Positions 8,477 to 16,714 of a stretch of DNA of 64,000 nucleotides are shown one piece after another. Under the pieces are notes generated by a model. That model was given only the letters and a program-made list of their open reading frames with translations, made no database searches and was not told the DNA's origin. Source of the stretch: Haloarcula pellucida. Its GTDB lineage: Archaea; Halobacteriota; Halobacteria; Halobacteriales; Haloarculaceae. Position 1 is the stretch's first letter. Each line of letters begins with the position of its first letter. The stretch lies in assembly GCF_014647235.1 (NCBI RefSeq), contig NZ_BMOU01000005.1, positions 379-64,378 of the forward strand, written 5' to 3'. Both the position numbers and the translations under genes were made by a program.

Positions 8477-9274
8477 ATGGACGTCCACGTACGGAGTGGG
8501 CCGGCGGAACCGTTTCTCAGCGCGCGGAACCTCTTCTCGACCGAGTACGACCTCGACCGCCCGGTGACAGTACGGGTGGAAGCGGACCCGGACGAACGGA
8601 CCCGCGTGAGTCACGACGACGACAGCCATCGACTGACGATCTCACGGAAGGCCGCGACGAGTGCGATGGCCCGCGAACTCGCACTCCACGAGTTCGCACA
8701 CATGCACCACTACGAACGGGGTCATCCCTCACACACGCAATCGACCGAGGAGGCCATCTACCTCGCACTCGCCGGACGCTCGGTCGAACGGCGGAAGCTG
8801 ATTCACTGCTATCAGATCGCGAACCACATGAAAGACGTCTACGCCGACGACGTCTGGATGGCGATGGCGCCGGGCGACAAACTCGTCGGCTTCCTCGAGG
8901 CGAGTCTGGCGGCCGCAGTCGCCGACCGCCCGGCCGAGATGCGCGGGTGGGGGAGTATGGCCGCCCCACCCCGGCATCGGCGAGCGAGCGATGCAGCGAC
9001 CCGTCTCACGCCCGCCGCGGACCCGGACATCACGGCGGTCAATGCCGCCTTCGCGCTGGCGCTCTGTGAGCGCCACGGCCTCGTGGCCGACGGCCACCGA
9101 CTGTACGACCTCGCACACGCGGCCGCACACGACGCCGCCGACGTCGACCTCGTGGAGTTCAAGCGCCATTTCGAGTCGCTCGCGCCGGACCCCGACGAGT
9201 CGGAGTTCCGCAAGGCGCTGGTCGACGTGACCAGAGCGTACGCCAGCGACGAGAGCGGTCGCGCCGCCGACTAG
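8477..9274 (+). CDS. DUF5781-type haloarchaeal protein with an HEXXH metalloprotease-like motif
   Basis: 265 aa. It resembles a haloarchaeal family of unknown function, which I recall as DUF5781, encoded next to EF-2. At about residues 75-79 it contains HEFAH, an exact HEXXH zincin motif inside a predicted helix ([18 protein letters not shown]). A glutamate-rich helix TEEAIYLAL about 20 residues on could supply a third ligand. A charged, Ala-rich C-terminal half ends in a helical [10 protein letters not shown] segment. No signal peptide or membrane helix, so cytoplasmic. It is divergent from EF-2 (189-base gap containing a GCGTGC/GCACGC hairpin at 8340-8356) and overlaps ecfT by four bases tail to tail. 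Peptidase function is inference. Confidence 0.8.
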   Translation: MDVHVRSGPAEPFLSARNLFSTEYDLDRPVTVRVEADPDERTRVSHDDDSHRLTISRKAATSAMARELALHEFAHMHHYERGHPSHTQSTEEAIYLALAGRSVERRKLIHCYQIANHMKDVYADDVWMAMAPGDKLVGFLEASLAAAVADRPAEMRGWGSMAAPPRHRRASDAATRLTPAADPDITAVNAAFALALCERHGLVADGHRLYDLAHAAAHDAADVDLVEFKRHFESLAPDPDESEFRKALVDVTRAYASDESGRAAD

Positions 9275-9984
9275 AAGCGTGTCAGCACCGGCGAGAGCGC
9301 CAGTGCCAGCCCCAGCGCCAGCACCGGGTAGTCGGCCCGAGCGAACGCGAGGGGCGGGAGCGTCGGGTTCCACGCGAAACAGCGCGCCCGAAGCGCGACG
9401 CCGAGTCGGTCGGAGCGAGCGAGGGTCCGTTCCAGTGACCGGACGACGAGCAATCGCGCCCGCTCCCACGGCGGGCGACGCTCGCCACCGCGGGCCCGTA
9501 TCGCGTCGCGAATCTCGCGAACGTCGACGAGGACGACGGGGAACAGGCGAACGACCAGCGCCGTGCCGACGCCGAGCAACTGCCCGGCTTTCCCCGGGAC
9601 GAGACGCTGGACCGCCGCACGCGTCTCCCGGACCGGCGTACTCCGCAGGTAGGCGGCGCTTACGAACAGGACGGGAACGACCCGAGCGACGAGACGTGCC
9701 GAGCGAAGCGCCGGGTCGACCCGAAACCACGGCGGCCCCAGCGTGACGCCGGCGAGCAGCGGCGCGAGTGCCAGCACCACGAGGACGACCCGGTACGACC
9801 GGACGACGGCCAGCGGCGAGAGTCTCGCCGTCGCGGCCGCTAGCAGGCCCAGCACCGTCGCGCCGGCGAGCCACGGCACCGTCGGGTGGGCGACGACGGC
9901 GACGGCGAGGCCGAACTGGACCAGTAGTTTCGACCGGGGGTCCAGCCGATGGGCGAACGTATCGCCGGGTCGGTAGCTCAGCAT
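9271..9984 (-). CDS. ecfT: Energy-coupling factor transporter transmembrane protein EcfT (BioN)
   Basis: 237 aa, integral membrane scaffold of an ECF-type vitamin importer. About five hydrophobic helices include KLLVQFGLAVAVVAH, WLAGATVLGLLAAAT and VVLVVLALAPLLAGV. The cytoplasmic coupling helices carry the family A-R-G signatures (DAIRARGGERR and GVALRARCF) that dock on the ATPase. The start overlaps the end of ecfA by seven bases. With the preceding bioY this makes a dedicated biotin transporter. The protein is shorter and more Arg/Ala-rich than typical EcfT but appears complete. Confidence 0.9.
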   Translation of the reverse strand: MLSYRPGDTFAHRLDPRSKLLVQFGLAVAVVAHPTVPWLAGATVLGLLAAATARLSPLAVVRSYRVVLVVLALAPLLAGVTLGPPWFRVDPALRSARLVARVVPVLFVSAAYLRSTPVRETRAAVQRLVPGKAGQLLGVGTALVVRLFPVVLVDVREIRDAIRARGGERRPPWERARLLVVRSLERTLARSDRLGVALRARCFAWNPTLPPLAFARADYPVLALGLALALSPVLTRF

Positions 9985-10682
9985 CGCGGGTCACGCACGC
10001 CGAGGGCCGCGAGGTCGTCGAGCGCCGTCTCGGGGTCGTCGTCGAGGGCGACCCGTCCCGCCCGCATCCCGACGACGCGGTCGGCCCGTTCGTGGAGGTC
10101 ACGCAGGTCGTGGGTCACGACGAGGAGCGCGGTACCGTCGGCGTAGAGCGAATCGAGATGTGAGAGGACGCGCTCACGGGCCGGCCAGTCCAGCCCCGCC
10201 AGCGGTTCGTCCAACACGAGATAGTCGGGATCCATCGCGAGCGCGCCCGCGATGGCCGCACGCGCCTGTTCGCCGCCGGAGAGTTCGTCGAGTCGTTCGT
10301 CGGCCCGGCCGTCCAGCCCCACGGCCGCGAGCGCGTCCTCGACGCGCCTGTCTATCTCGGCCCTGTCGAGGCCGAGGTTCTCCGGACCGAAGGCCACGTC
10401 GGCGCCGACCGTCGCCGCGACGAACTGGTCGCGAGGATGCTGGAACACCATGCCGACGGTCGTCCGTGCGACTACCGGCGCCTCGCTCACGTCGGTCCCG
10501 TCGACTTCGACCGCCCCGCTGTCGGGAGTCAACAGCGCGTTGAGGTGGCGGACGAGCGTCGTCTTCCCGCTCCCGTTGGGGCCGACGAGCAGACAGAACT
10601 GGCCCTCGGGAATCGAGAGCGACACGTCGTCGAGGACGATCCGGTCGTCGTACCGGAAGGTGAGGTCCCGAACCGCTATCAT
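9978..10682 (-). CDS. ecfA: ECF transporter ATP-binding protein EcfA (BioM)
   Basis: 234 aa from ATG 10682, which overlaps the bioY stop as ATGA; this favours it over an upstream in-frame ATG. ABC ATPase: Walker A GPNGSGKTT (about 35-43), Q-loop MVFQHPRDQF, signature LSGGEQARAAI, Walker B YLVLDEPLAGLD and switch VVTHDL. It powers biotin uptake with EcfT and the BioY substrate-binding protein. Only one ATPase gene is present, as in many archaeal bioYMN operons. Confidence 0.94.
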   Translation of the reverse strand: MIAVRDLTFRYDDRIVLDDVSLSIPEGQFCLLVGPNGSGKTTLVRHLNALLTPDSGAVEVDGTDVSEAPVVARTTVGMVFQHPRDQFVAATVGADVAFGPENLGLDRAEIDRRVEDALAAVGLDGRADERLDELSGGEQARAAIAGALAMDPDYLVLDEPLAGLDWPARERVLSHLDSLYADGTALLVVTHDLRDLHERADRVVGMRAGRVALDDDPETALDDLAALGVRDPRC

Positions 10683-11263
10683 CGCCGTACGAGGTAGCCC
10701 CCCTCGACGATGGCGACGGCGATACCGAGTTTCAGCAGGTCGAGCGGGACGTACGGCGCCATCACCCCGGCGGCACGCGGGAGCGGGAAACCGGTGACAG
10801 CGGAGAGCCACGGGACACCGATGGCGTACACGACGACGAGCGCCGCGAACAGGCCCGTGAGTTGAACGGGAACGGACACCGAAGAGAGGGAACGCGGTTC
10901 GACGCCCCGGTGGACGATGGCACCGGCGACGACGGCGCCGACGAGAAAGCCGACGAGGAAGCCGCCGGTTCCCTGTCCGACGAGGACGTACCCCAGTCCG
11001 GCATTGCCGTTCGAGAACACCGGCACCCCGGCGATACCGACGAGAATGTACAGCGTCAGCGCGAACCCACCCCAGAGCGGTCCGAGGAGGAGGCCCGCGA
11101 AGAACATCCCGAACGGCTGGAGCGAGAACGGTGGCAGCGGCCCCGGAATCGGTATCGACACCTGGGAGAGCGCCGCCGTCAGCGCCGCGACGAGGACAGC
11201 CGTCGTGAAGTGCTTGACCGTCTCCTCGCCGACCAGTTCGACCGACTCGTGCTGTTGTGACAT
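10679..11263 (-). CDS. bioY: Biotin transporter substrate-binding protein BioY
   Basis: 194 aa. After a short polar N-terminus come six hydrophobic helices. The conserved BioY core FSLQPFGMFFAGLLLGPLWG is at about residues 46-65, followed by LYILVGIAGVPVF and GYVLVGQGTGGFLVGF, the biotin-binding face. First gene of bioY-ecfA-ecfT. The TATA region lies between the arms of a GTCAACC-N14-GGTTGAC palindrome (11279-11306), pointing to BirA-type biotin repression. The transcript is probably leaderless. Confidence 0.94.
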   Translation of the reverse strand: MSQQHESVELVGEETVKHFTTAVLVAALTAALSQVSIPIPGPLPPFSLQPFGMFFAGLLLGPLWGGFALTLYILVGIAGVPVFSNGNAGLGYVLVGQGTGGFLVGFLVGAVVAGAIVHRGVEPRSLSSVSVPVQLTGLFAALVVVYAIGVPWLSAVTGFPLPRAAGVMAPYVPLDLLKLGIAVAIVEGGYLVRR

Positions 11264-11278
11264 GCGCTATCCTCTCTC

Positions 11279-11306
11279 GTCAACCAGAATATAACCGACG
11301 GTTGAC
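11279..11306 (-). promoter_or_regulatory. BirA-like operator over the bioY TATA box
   Basis: Perfect 7-base inverted repeat GTCAACC-N14-GGTTGAC. Its N14 spacer contains the minus-strand TATA element TTATATTC about 26-30 bases before the bioY ATG. The geometry matches the bacterial/archaeal BirA operator (TTGTTAACC-N14/15-GGTTAACAA type). Occupancy would block TBP/TFB, a simple biotin repression switch. Sequence match seen; regulator identity inferred. Confidence 0.6.
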
Positions 11307-11417
11307 GGCCTCGTGCGTGGCGGTCGGGCGCGTCTCGGACCGACTAGCGAACCGACGAGCCAGACGGCGACGCCGCGGCTGAGCGGGCGAGAAAATCGAG
11401 AAAGACAGTCGGTCAGA

Positions 11418-12035
11418 TTAGCGAGCGGCGGCCGCGACGCGCTCTTTTTCCTCTTTCTGGTTGACGGCGTACGTCTGGACGTCGTCGTTGGCGGCACCGA
11501 TGAGCTGCTGGGCGAGTGCCTCGGCAGCGCTGGTGGTCGTCTTGTACGTGCTCCCGTAGACGCCCTCTGCGAGGTACTTCAGGGCCTGATCGACGCGGCG
11601 CTGGGGGGCGACGTCGACGGCCTTCGGGACGGAGATGCCACCGTACTTCAGGCGGACGGTCTCCTCTCGGGGGGCGCTGTTCTCGACGGCGCGGACGAGC
11701 ACCTGCACCGGGTTCTCCTCCGTGCGCTCGTGGACGATGTCGAAGGCGTCCTGCACGATGGAGGTGGCCAGTTGCTTCTTGCCGGTGTTCTCGTCGGTCT
11801 GCATCAGGCGGTTGATGAGACGCTCGACGACGCTGATCTCGGACTTCTTGAACTGCTTGTCCGCGTGGCGACCCATCGTGTGGGCGATGGGCGTCACGGT
11901 GATGTAGCGCTCGGTCGAGGGGTCGGTGTACTCGATGTCGGTGACCGACCACGTACCGAACAGTTCGGCGCGGGCCGTCTCTTCCTCGTCTGTGCCGGCG
12001 GGTGCGTCGGGTTCGGGTTGTTCTTCCTCGCTCAT
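11418..12035 (-). CDS. rpsG: 30S ribosomal protein S7 (uS7)
   Basis: 205 aa. After an acidic N-terminal tail (MSEEEQPEPDAP) come the conserved S7 parts: LFGTWSV, TPIAHTMGRHADKQFKKSE, NRLMQTDENTGKKQ and the C-terminal ALAQQLIGAANDD. It organises the 3' major domain of 16S rRNA. It lies two bases downstream of rpsL and is co-transcribed with it. Normally EF-2 follows; here the oppositely regulated biotin operon comes first. Confidence 0.97.
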   Translation of the reverse strand: MSEEEQPEPDAPAGTDEEETARAELFGTWSVTDIEYTDPSTERYITVTPIAHTMGRHADKQFKKSEISVVERLINRLMQTDENTGKKQLATSIVQDAFDIVHERTEENPVQVLVRAVENSAPREETVRLKYGGISVPKAVDVAPQRRVDQALKYLAEGVYGSTYKTTTSAAEALAQQLIGAANDDVQTYAVNQKEEKERVAAAAR

Positions 12036-12037
12036 GA

Positions 12038-12466
12038 TTATCGGACCGGTTTCTCGGCGTTGCCGCGGACGAGTTCGATCATGGAGACGCCGTTGACCTT
12101 CTCGACCTTGTAGTTGACACCGGAGAGGTCGCCCATCGCACGACCCTTCGCCCCACCGATACCGGCGATGGTGACCTCGTCGTGCTCGTCGATGAAGGAG
12201 ATAGCGCCGTCACCGGGACAGAACGCAGTGACCTGCTTGCCGTTCTTGATGAGCTGAACACGCACACATTTCCGAATCGCTGAGTTGGGCTGTTTCGCTT
12301 CGATGCCCACCTTCTCCAGTACGATGCCTCGACCCTGCGGCGCGCCCTCGAGCGGGTCGGACTTCTTGCCGAGTCCGCGTTCGCGGCGCGCGTAGTCAGA
12401 GTCGGACCACCGGTGCTTCTGGCGGTCCTTCTTGAGTTTGCGCGCGGCGTATTTGCCGTTTGCCAT
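12038..12466 (-). CDS. rpsL: 30S ribosomal protein S12 (uS12)
   Basis: 142 aa from ATG 12466 ([14 protein letters not shown]), the standard archaeal length and start. Contains the decoding-centre loop [15 protein letters not shown] at about 65-79 and [20 protein letters not shown]. First gene of the rpsL-rpsG pair, with its own promoter region in the 214-base gap it shares divergently with the chemotaxis transducer. In most related genomes nusA lies directly upstream. Confidence 0.97.
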   Translation of the reverse strand: MANGKYAARKLKKDRQKHRWSDSDYARRERGLGKKSDPLEGAPQGRGIVLEKVGIEAKQPNSAIRKCVRVQLIKNGKQVTAFCPGDGAISFIDEHDEVTIAGIGGAKGRAMGDLSGVNYKVEKVNGVSMIELVRGNAEKPVR

Positions 12467-12680
12467 AGTAGGCATCGTTATCCTGCCGAGGTACTTAAGA
12501 CTCCTCTTTTGTCGGCGCCGTACCGCCCGCCTGAGGCGGTCTCCCCCACGTGAACCGGTCACACCGTCAGCCCCGATATTTGTTGTTGATAACCGGGGAG
12601 TAGCCTTTACAGTTCCCTTTAGAAAAGTAGGGGCAACGTACACAATCGAATATGGCCGCAAAAGAATCCGACACAGACCC

Positions 12681-15095
12681 ATGAATAGTGCGAAACTCCT
12701 CCCTGACGCCGTTCGGCAGAGCTACCTCCGGAAGTTCGCACTCGCCGTCGCCGTCATCGCGGTGGTGGTCACGAGCGCCGGCCTCGTCGCCCAGAGCACC
12801 ATCGCCGCCGAACTCACCGAGCAACGCGAAGGCGAACTCTCGACGACGACACAACAAGAGGCCCAGTCGATGTCCGACTGGCTCGAACGACAGGAACGGA
12901 CGACGAGGCTCCTCTCGAATCACTACTACGTCGCCGGCGCGACCGCGACGCGAGCACAGGGGACCTTCGAGAACGAAAAGCAACGTCTCGATGGCTCCGT
13001 CCACGCTATCAACTACGTCTCGTCGGCGACCAACCGCATCGAGCGAAGCACGGTCGACGCCTACCGCGACCAGACGCTGAGCGACTTCGGCGTGGCGTGG
13101 CGGCGGGGCACCCTCGTCTTCGAGGACGCCGACGACGTCGCCCAGTCGCGCGTGTTCCGTCACGACGGTCACTTCTACATCGCGTTCGCGAGTACCGTCC
13201 CGGAGAGCGAGTCTCTCACCGTCGTCTTCTACAACGTGAGCAAGCGGTCACAAGCGTTCAGTAACTCTATCGACGGGAGCGAGACGATGGTCGTCGAGTC
13301 CGGTACCGGCCGGAACGAAATCGTCTTCGCCGACAATCAGTCGCGCATCTTCAGTTGGTACGACGGCGAGTACGGCGCGGCCGCCGTCGAGGCGGGTGCC
13401 AGCGGGGGCACCGGCGTCATGCAGGCCGGCGACCGAGTACTCAGCTACGCGCCCGTCGAGGGCACCGACTGGGTCGTCGTCAAGAGTGCCCCGAGCGAGA
13501 ACGTCTACGCCCTCCGTAACCAGGTCGAACGAGATCTGTTCGCGCTTATCGGCCTCGCACTGGTCGGATTCGTCGTCTTCGGAGCGGTCGTCGGCCGCGA
13601 CATCCGACGCTCGCTGACCCGGGTCGCCGACCGCGCCGAGGCGTTGGCCGCCGGTCGTATCAACGAGGCCAGCGAGACGAGCGACCGACTCGACGAAATC
13701 GGGCAGGTCGAGCGGGCGTTTACCGACATCCAGTCCTATCTGGGAACCGTCGCCTCGCAGGCCGACGCACTCTCCAGACAGGAGTTCGACGACCCGGTCC
13801 TCGAAGAAGACGTTCCGGGACGCCTCGGCGAGTCCCTGGACGCGATGCGGACCGACCTCCAGCGCTTCATCTCGGAGATAGAAGACGCGAAGGCCGACGC
13901 CGAGGATGCACAGCGGGAGGCCGAAGAACTGGCGACCTCGCTGGAACAGCAAGCCGAGGAGTTCTCGGCCGTGATGCGCCGGGCCGCCGACGGCGACCTG
14001 AGCCAGCGCCTCGACACCGAGACGGGCACCGATGCGATGGACGAGATAGCGCGGGCGTTCAACGACATGCTCACCGAACTGAGCCAGACCGTCGTCCACA
14101 TCCGGGAGTTCGCTACCGAGGTCGACGGCTCCGCCGACCAGATAACGGCGAGCGCCACCGAGGTTCGGGACGCGAGCGAGGAAGTCAGCGAGTCCGTCCA
14201 GGAGATCGCAGGCGGAGCCGACCGCCAACACGAGAACCTCCAGCAGGCCGCCAACGAGATGTCGAACCTCTCTGCGACCATCGAAGAGGTCGCCGCACAG
14301 GCCAACGAGGTGGCCGGCACCACCGAGGAGGCCGCCGACGTCGGTGAGACCGGAAGCGAACGTGCCGGCGAGGCCATGTCGGTCATGAACGATATCGAGC
14401 GCCGGGCCGACGAGACGATCGCCCGCGTGGAGGCACTCGACGAGGAGATGGCCCACATCGGCGAGGTGGTCGACCTCATCGACGACATCGCCGAGCAGAC
14501 GAACATGCTCGCGCTGAACGCCTCTATCGAGGCCGCCCGTGCCGGCGAGGCCGGGTCCGGGTTCGCCGTCGTCGCCGACGAGATAAAGCAACTCGCCGAA
14601 GAGACCGGCGAGGCCACCGACGAGGTGTCTGCGGTCATCACCGACGTACAGGACTCGACCGACGAGGCCGTCTCGGACATCCAGGAGATGGGCGACAGCA
14701 TCACCGAAGGCATCGACACCGTAGACGACGCCATCGAATCGCTGGAGACTATCGTCGACCGGGTCGAGAACGTCAACGACGGCATCCAGTCCATCAACGA
14801 CGCGACCGACGAACAGGCCAGCGCCACCGAGGAGACGGTCGCGATGGTCGACGAAGTCGGCTCCATCAGCGAAGAGACCGCCAGTCAAGCCGAGGACGTC
14901 GCCGCCGCCGCGGAAGAACAGACCGCGACGATCAACGAGGTGACCACGAGCATCGAATCGCTGTCGGCACAGGCGACGGACCTCCGTGAACTCCTCACGC
15001 AGTTCGACGTCGAGACCGGGCAACACCACGGGAGCGATACCGACGTGTTCGACCCCGAAGTCGCCGCCAACGGCGAGGGCGAGGACGACGACTAA
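12681..15095 (+). CDS. Methyl-accepting chemotaxis transducer (Htr family)
   Basis: 804 aa from ATG 12681. TM1 lies at about residues 19-42 ([19 protein letters not shown]), then an extracellular Cache-like sensor of about 260 residues, and TM2 near 290-310 ([20 protein letters not shown]). HAMP segments follow, and a long MCP coiled coil with the kinase-contact hairpin tip around 605-640 ([20 protein letters not shown]). Ligand unknown. Glu/Gln pairs typical of methylation sites flank the tip. It transmits to CheA/CheW, which are not in the window. Oddly, it is inserted in opposite orientation between nusA and rpsL within a cluster that is usually contiguous. Confidence 0.93.
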   Translation: MNSAKLLPDAVRQSYLRKFALAVAVIAVVVTSAGLVAQSTIAAELTEQREGELSTTTQQEAQSMSDWLERQERTTRLLSNHYYVAGATATRAQGTFENEKQRLDGSVHAINYVSSATNRIERSTVDAYRDQTLSDFGVAWRRGTLVFEDADDVAQSRVFRHDGHFYIAFASTVPESESLTVVFYNVSKRSQAFSNSIDGSETMVVESGTGRNEIVFADNQSRIFSWYDGEYGAAAVEAGASGGTGVMQAGDRVLSYAPVEGTDWVVVKSAPSENVYALRNQVERDLFALIGLALVGFVVFGAVVGRDIRRSLTRVADRAEALAAGRINEASETSDRLDEIGQVERAFTDIQSYLGTVASQADALSRQEFDDPVLEEDVPGRLGESLDAMRTDLQRFISEIEDAKADAEDAQREAEELATSLEQQAEEFSAVMRRAADGDLSQRLDTETGTDAMDEIARAFNDMLTELSQTVVHIREFATEVDGSADQITASATEVRDASEEVSESVQEIAGGADRQHENLQQAANEMSNLSATIEEVAAQANEVAGTTEEAADVGETGSERAGEAMSVMNDIERRADETIARVEALDEEMAHIGEVVDLIDDIAEQTNMLALNASIEAARAGEAGSGFAVVADEIKQLAEETGEATDEVSAVITDVQDSTDEAVSDIQEMGDSITEGIDTVDDAIESLETIVDRVENVNDGIQSINDATDEQASATEETVAMVDEVGSISEETASQAEDVAAAAEEQTATINEVTTSIESLSAQATDLRELLTQFDVETGQHHGSDTDVFDPEVAANGEGEDDD

Positions 15096-15111
15096 AAGAA
15101 CCGGTCGTCGC

Positions 15112-15537
15112 TCAGGTCAGTTCGATGCCGTCGATCTCGAAATGCCGTTTCGCAAGCATCCGTGCGGCGTCGATGTTGCGACCCTCGCGGCCGATGGCCG
15201 CGCCGCGGTCCTCCTGTGCGACCTCGACGTAGGCGACGGTGTCGTCGTTCTCCGAGACGGTGACGTTGTACACCGCCGCCGGAGCCAGCGCGTTCGCGAC
15301 GAAGTTCTCCGCCGTCTCGGCGTCCTCGACCAGTTTCACGTCGCGACCGAGTTGCGCTTCGACGGCTTCGACCGTCTGTCCGCCGGGGCCGATGGCGTCG
15401 GCCATCTGGCCGTGTTTGACGAGGTAGACGATCTGGTCGTGGTCCTCGTCGACGACGCAATCCCGGACGGTGACGTCGGCCTCGTCCTCGAAGAGGGCGA
15501 CCAGTCGGCGCGCTTCGTCCGAGATTTCGACCCGCAT
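15112..15537 (-). CDS. nusA: NusA-like transcription factor
   Basis: 141 aa, the short archaeal form made of two KH domains without the bacterial N-terminal RNAP-binding and S1 domains. KH loops: KHGQMADAIGPGGQTVEAVE (around 41-60) and REGRNIDAARMLAKRHF (around 118-134). It binds RNA and is thought to influence transcription elongation or termination. The first base of its ATG coincides with the last base of the rpoA'' stop codon, so it is part of the polymerase operon. Its 3' end faces the chemoreceptor gene tail to tail, 16 bases apart. Confidence 0.95.
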   Translation of the reverse strand: MRVEISDEARRLVALFEDEADVTVRDCVVDEDHDQIVYLVKHGQMADAIGPGGQTVEAVEAQLGRDVKLVEDAETAENFVANALAPAAVYNVTVSENDDTVAYVEVAQEDRGAAIGREGRNIDAARMLAKRHFEIDGIELT

Positions 15538-16712
15538 CAGTCCTGACTGGTGCCCATGCGGAGGTCGACGTCGCCGGTGCCCAGTTTGATGGGCTTGCCG
15601 ACGATGACGTTCTCGGTGACGCCGTCGAGTTCGTCGACCTCGCCGTGGATGGCGGCGTCGAGCAGGTGGTTGACGGTGACCTCGAACGCCGCACGCGCGA
15701 GTACGGAGTCTTTCGATCCGGAGATGCCGTGGCGGCCGATGGACTCGATGGTCCCCTCGTTGGTCATGATGTCCGCGACCAGCATCAGGTGCCGGACGTT
15801 CACGTCGTCCAGCCCCTGCTCTTCGAGGGTGTTCATCGTCTCGTTGATGAGCGTCTCGCGGGCCGCTTCGACGCCGAGGCTCCGGTAGATCTCGTGGATG
15901 TTGTTACACGTGGTGCGGGAGGCGTCGACGCCCTCGATGCCCAGCACCTCGCCGAAGTCCGACCCCTCGGTGTAGAGGACGAACTCCTCGCCGTTGTCGG
16001 TCTCCTCCTTGCGGATGACGACGCGGGAGATCTCCTCGATGCCCTTGAAGACGATGTCGCGCAGTTCCTCGACCAGTTGGAGGAGGTCCCGGTAGCTCGG
16101 CTCCTCGGGGCCGAACTCGATGACGGTGCCGGCCTGTCGGGTCTGGACGCCGAGATTCGACTCGATGGTCTCGGCGATCTCCTCGGCGATGGCCTCCGTG
16201 TCGTTCACGGTCGGCCAGCGTTCCAGCAGCGTGTCCTCGTTCAGGTCGATCTGGACGAGCATGTCCGCGACGTTCGTCGAGATGTCACCCAGCGCGAGGA
16301 TGCGTGTGGCCTCTATCTTCCAGACGACCTCGTGTGCGCGCTCGCGGTCGTCGGCGTACTCCTCGTCCAAATGGACGGTCATCATCGGCGTGTCCGGCGT
16401 CTTCCGGGCGTCCACCAGTTCGATGAGGCGCGGCAGCCCCTGCGTGACGTCGATTTCGGCGACCCCCGCGTAGTGGAACGTGTTCATCGTCATCTGGGTC
16501 CCCGGTTCCCCGATGGACTGGGCCGAGACGGTCCCGACCGGGTCGAGCGGGTCGACACGCGTGTCCATGTAGCGGGACTCGACGGCCTTCGCGATGCGGT
16601 CGGCGTCCTCGACGCCGACGCCCTTGGCTTCTATCGTGCTGTACACGTCGTCTTTCAGCCGTCGCGGGAGTTCAGTGTCCTCGACGACGGCCTCGATGTC
16701 TTCGGATACCAT
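15537..16712 (-). CDS. rpoA2: DNA-directed RNA polymerase subunit A''
   Basis: 391 aa, the C-terminal portion of the beta'/Rpb1 equivalent. The trigger-loop region is at about residues 62-95 ([39 protein letters not shown]), followed by the jaw/cleft C-terminal part with [22 protein letters not shown]. It starts two bases after the A' stop. Complete in length for haloarchaea. Confidence 0.97.
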   Translation of the reverse strand: MVSEDIEAVVEDTELPRRLKDDVYSTIEAKGVGVEDADRIAKAVESRYMDTRVDPLDPVGTVSAQSIGEPGTQMTMNTFHYAGVAEIDVTQGLPRLIELVDARKTPDTPMMTVHLDEEYADDRERAHEVVWKIEATRILALGDISTNVADMLVQIDLNEDTLLERWPTVNDTEAIAEEIAETIESNLGVQTRQAGTVIEFGPEEPSYRDLLQLVEELRDIVFKGIEEISRVVIRKEETDNGEEFVLYTEGSDFGEVLGIEGVDASRTTCNNIHEIYRSLGVEAARETLINETMNTLEEQGLDDVNVRHLMLVADIMTNEGTIESIGRHGISGSKDSVLARAAFEVTVNHLLDAAIHGEVDELDGVTENVIVGKPIKLGTGDVDLRMGTSQD

Positions 16713-16714
16713 GG

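Noticed and set aside
13248-15029. 593-codon minus-strand frame opposite the chemotaxis transducer
   Set aside because: Antisense of a coiled-coil gene; no family features.
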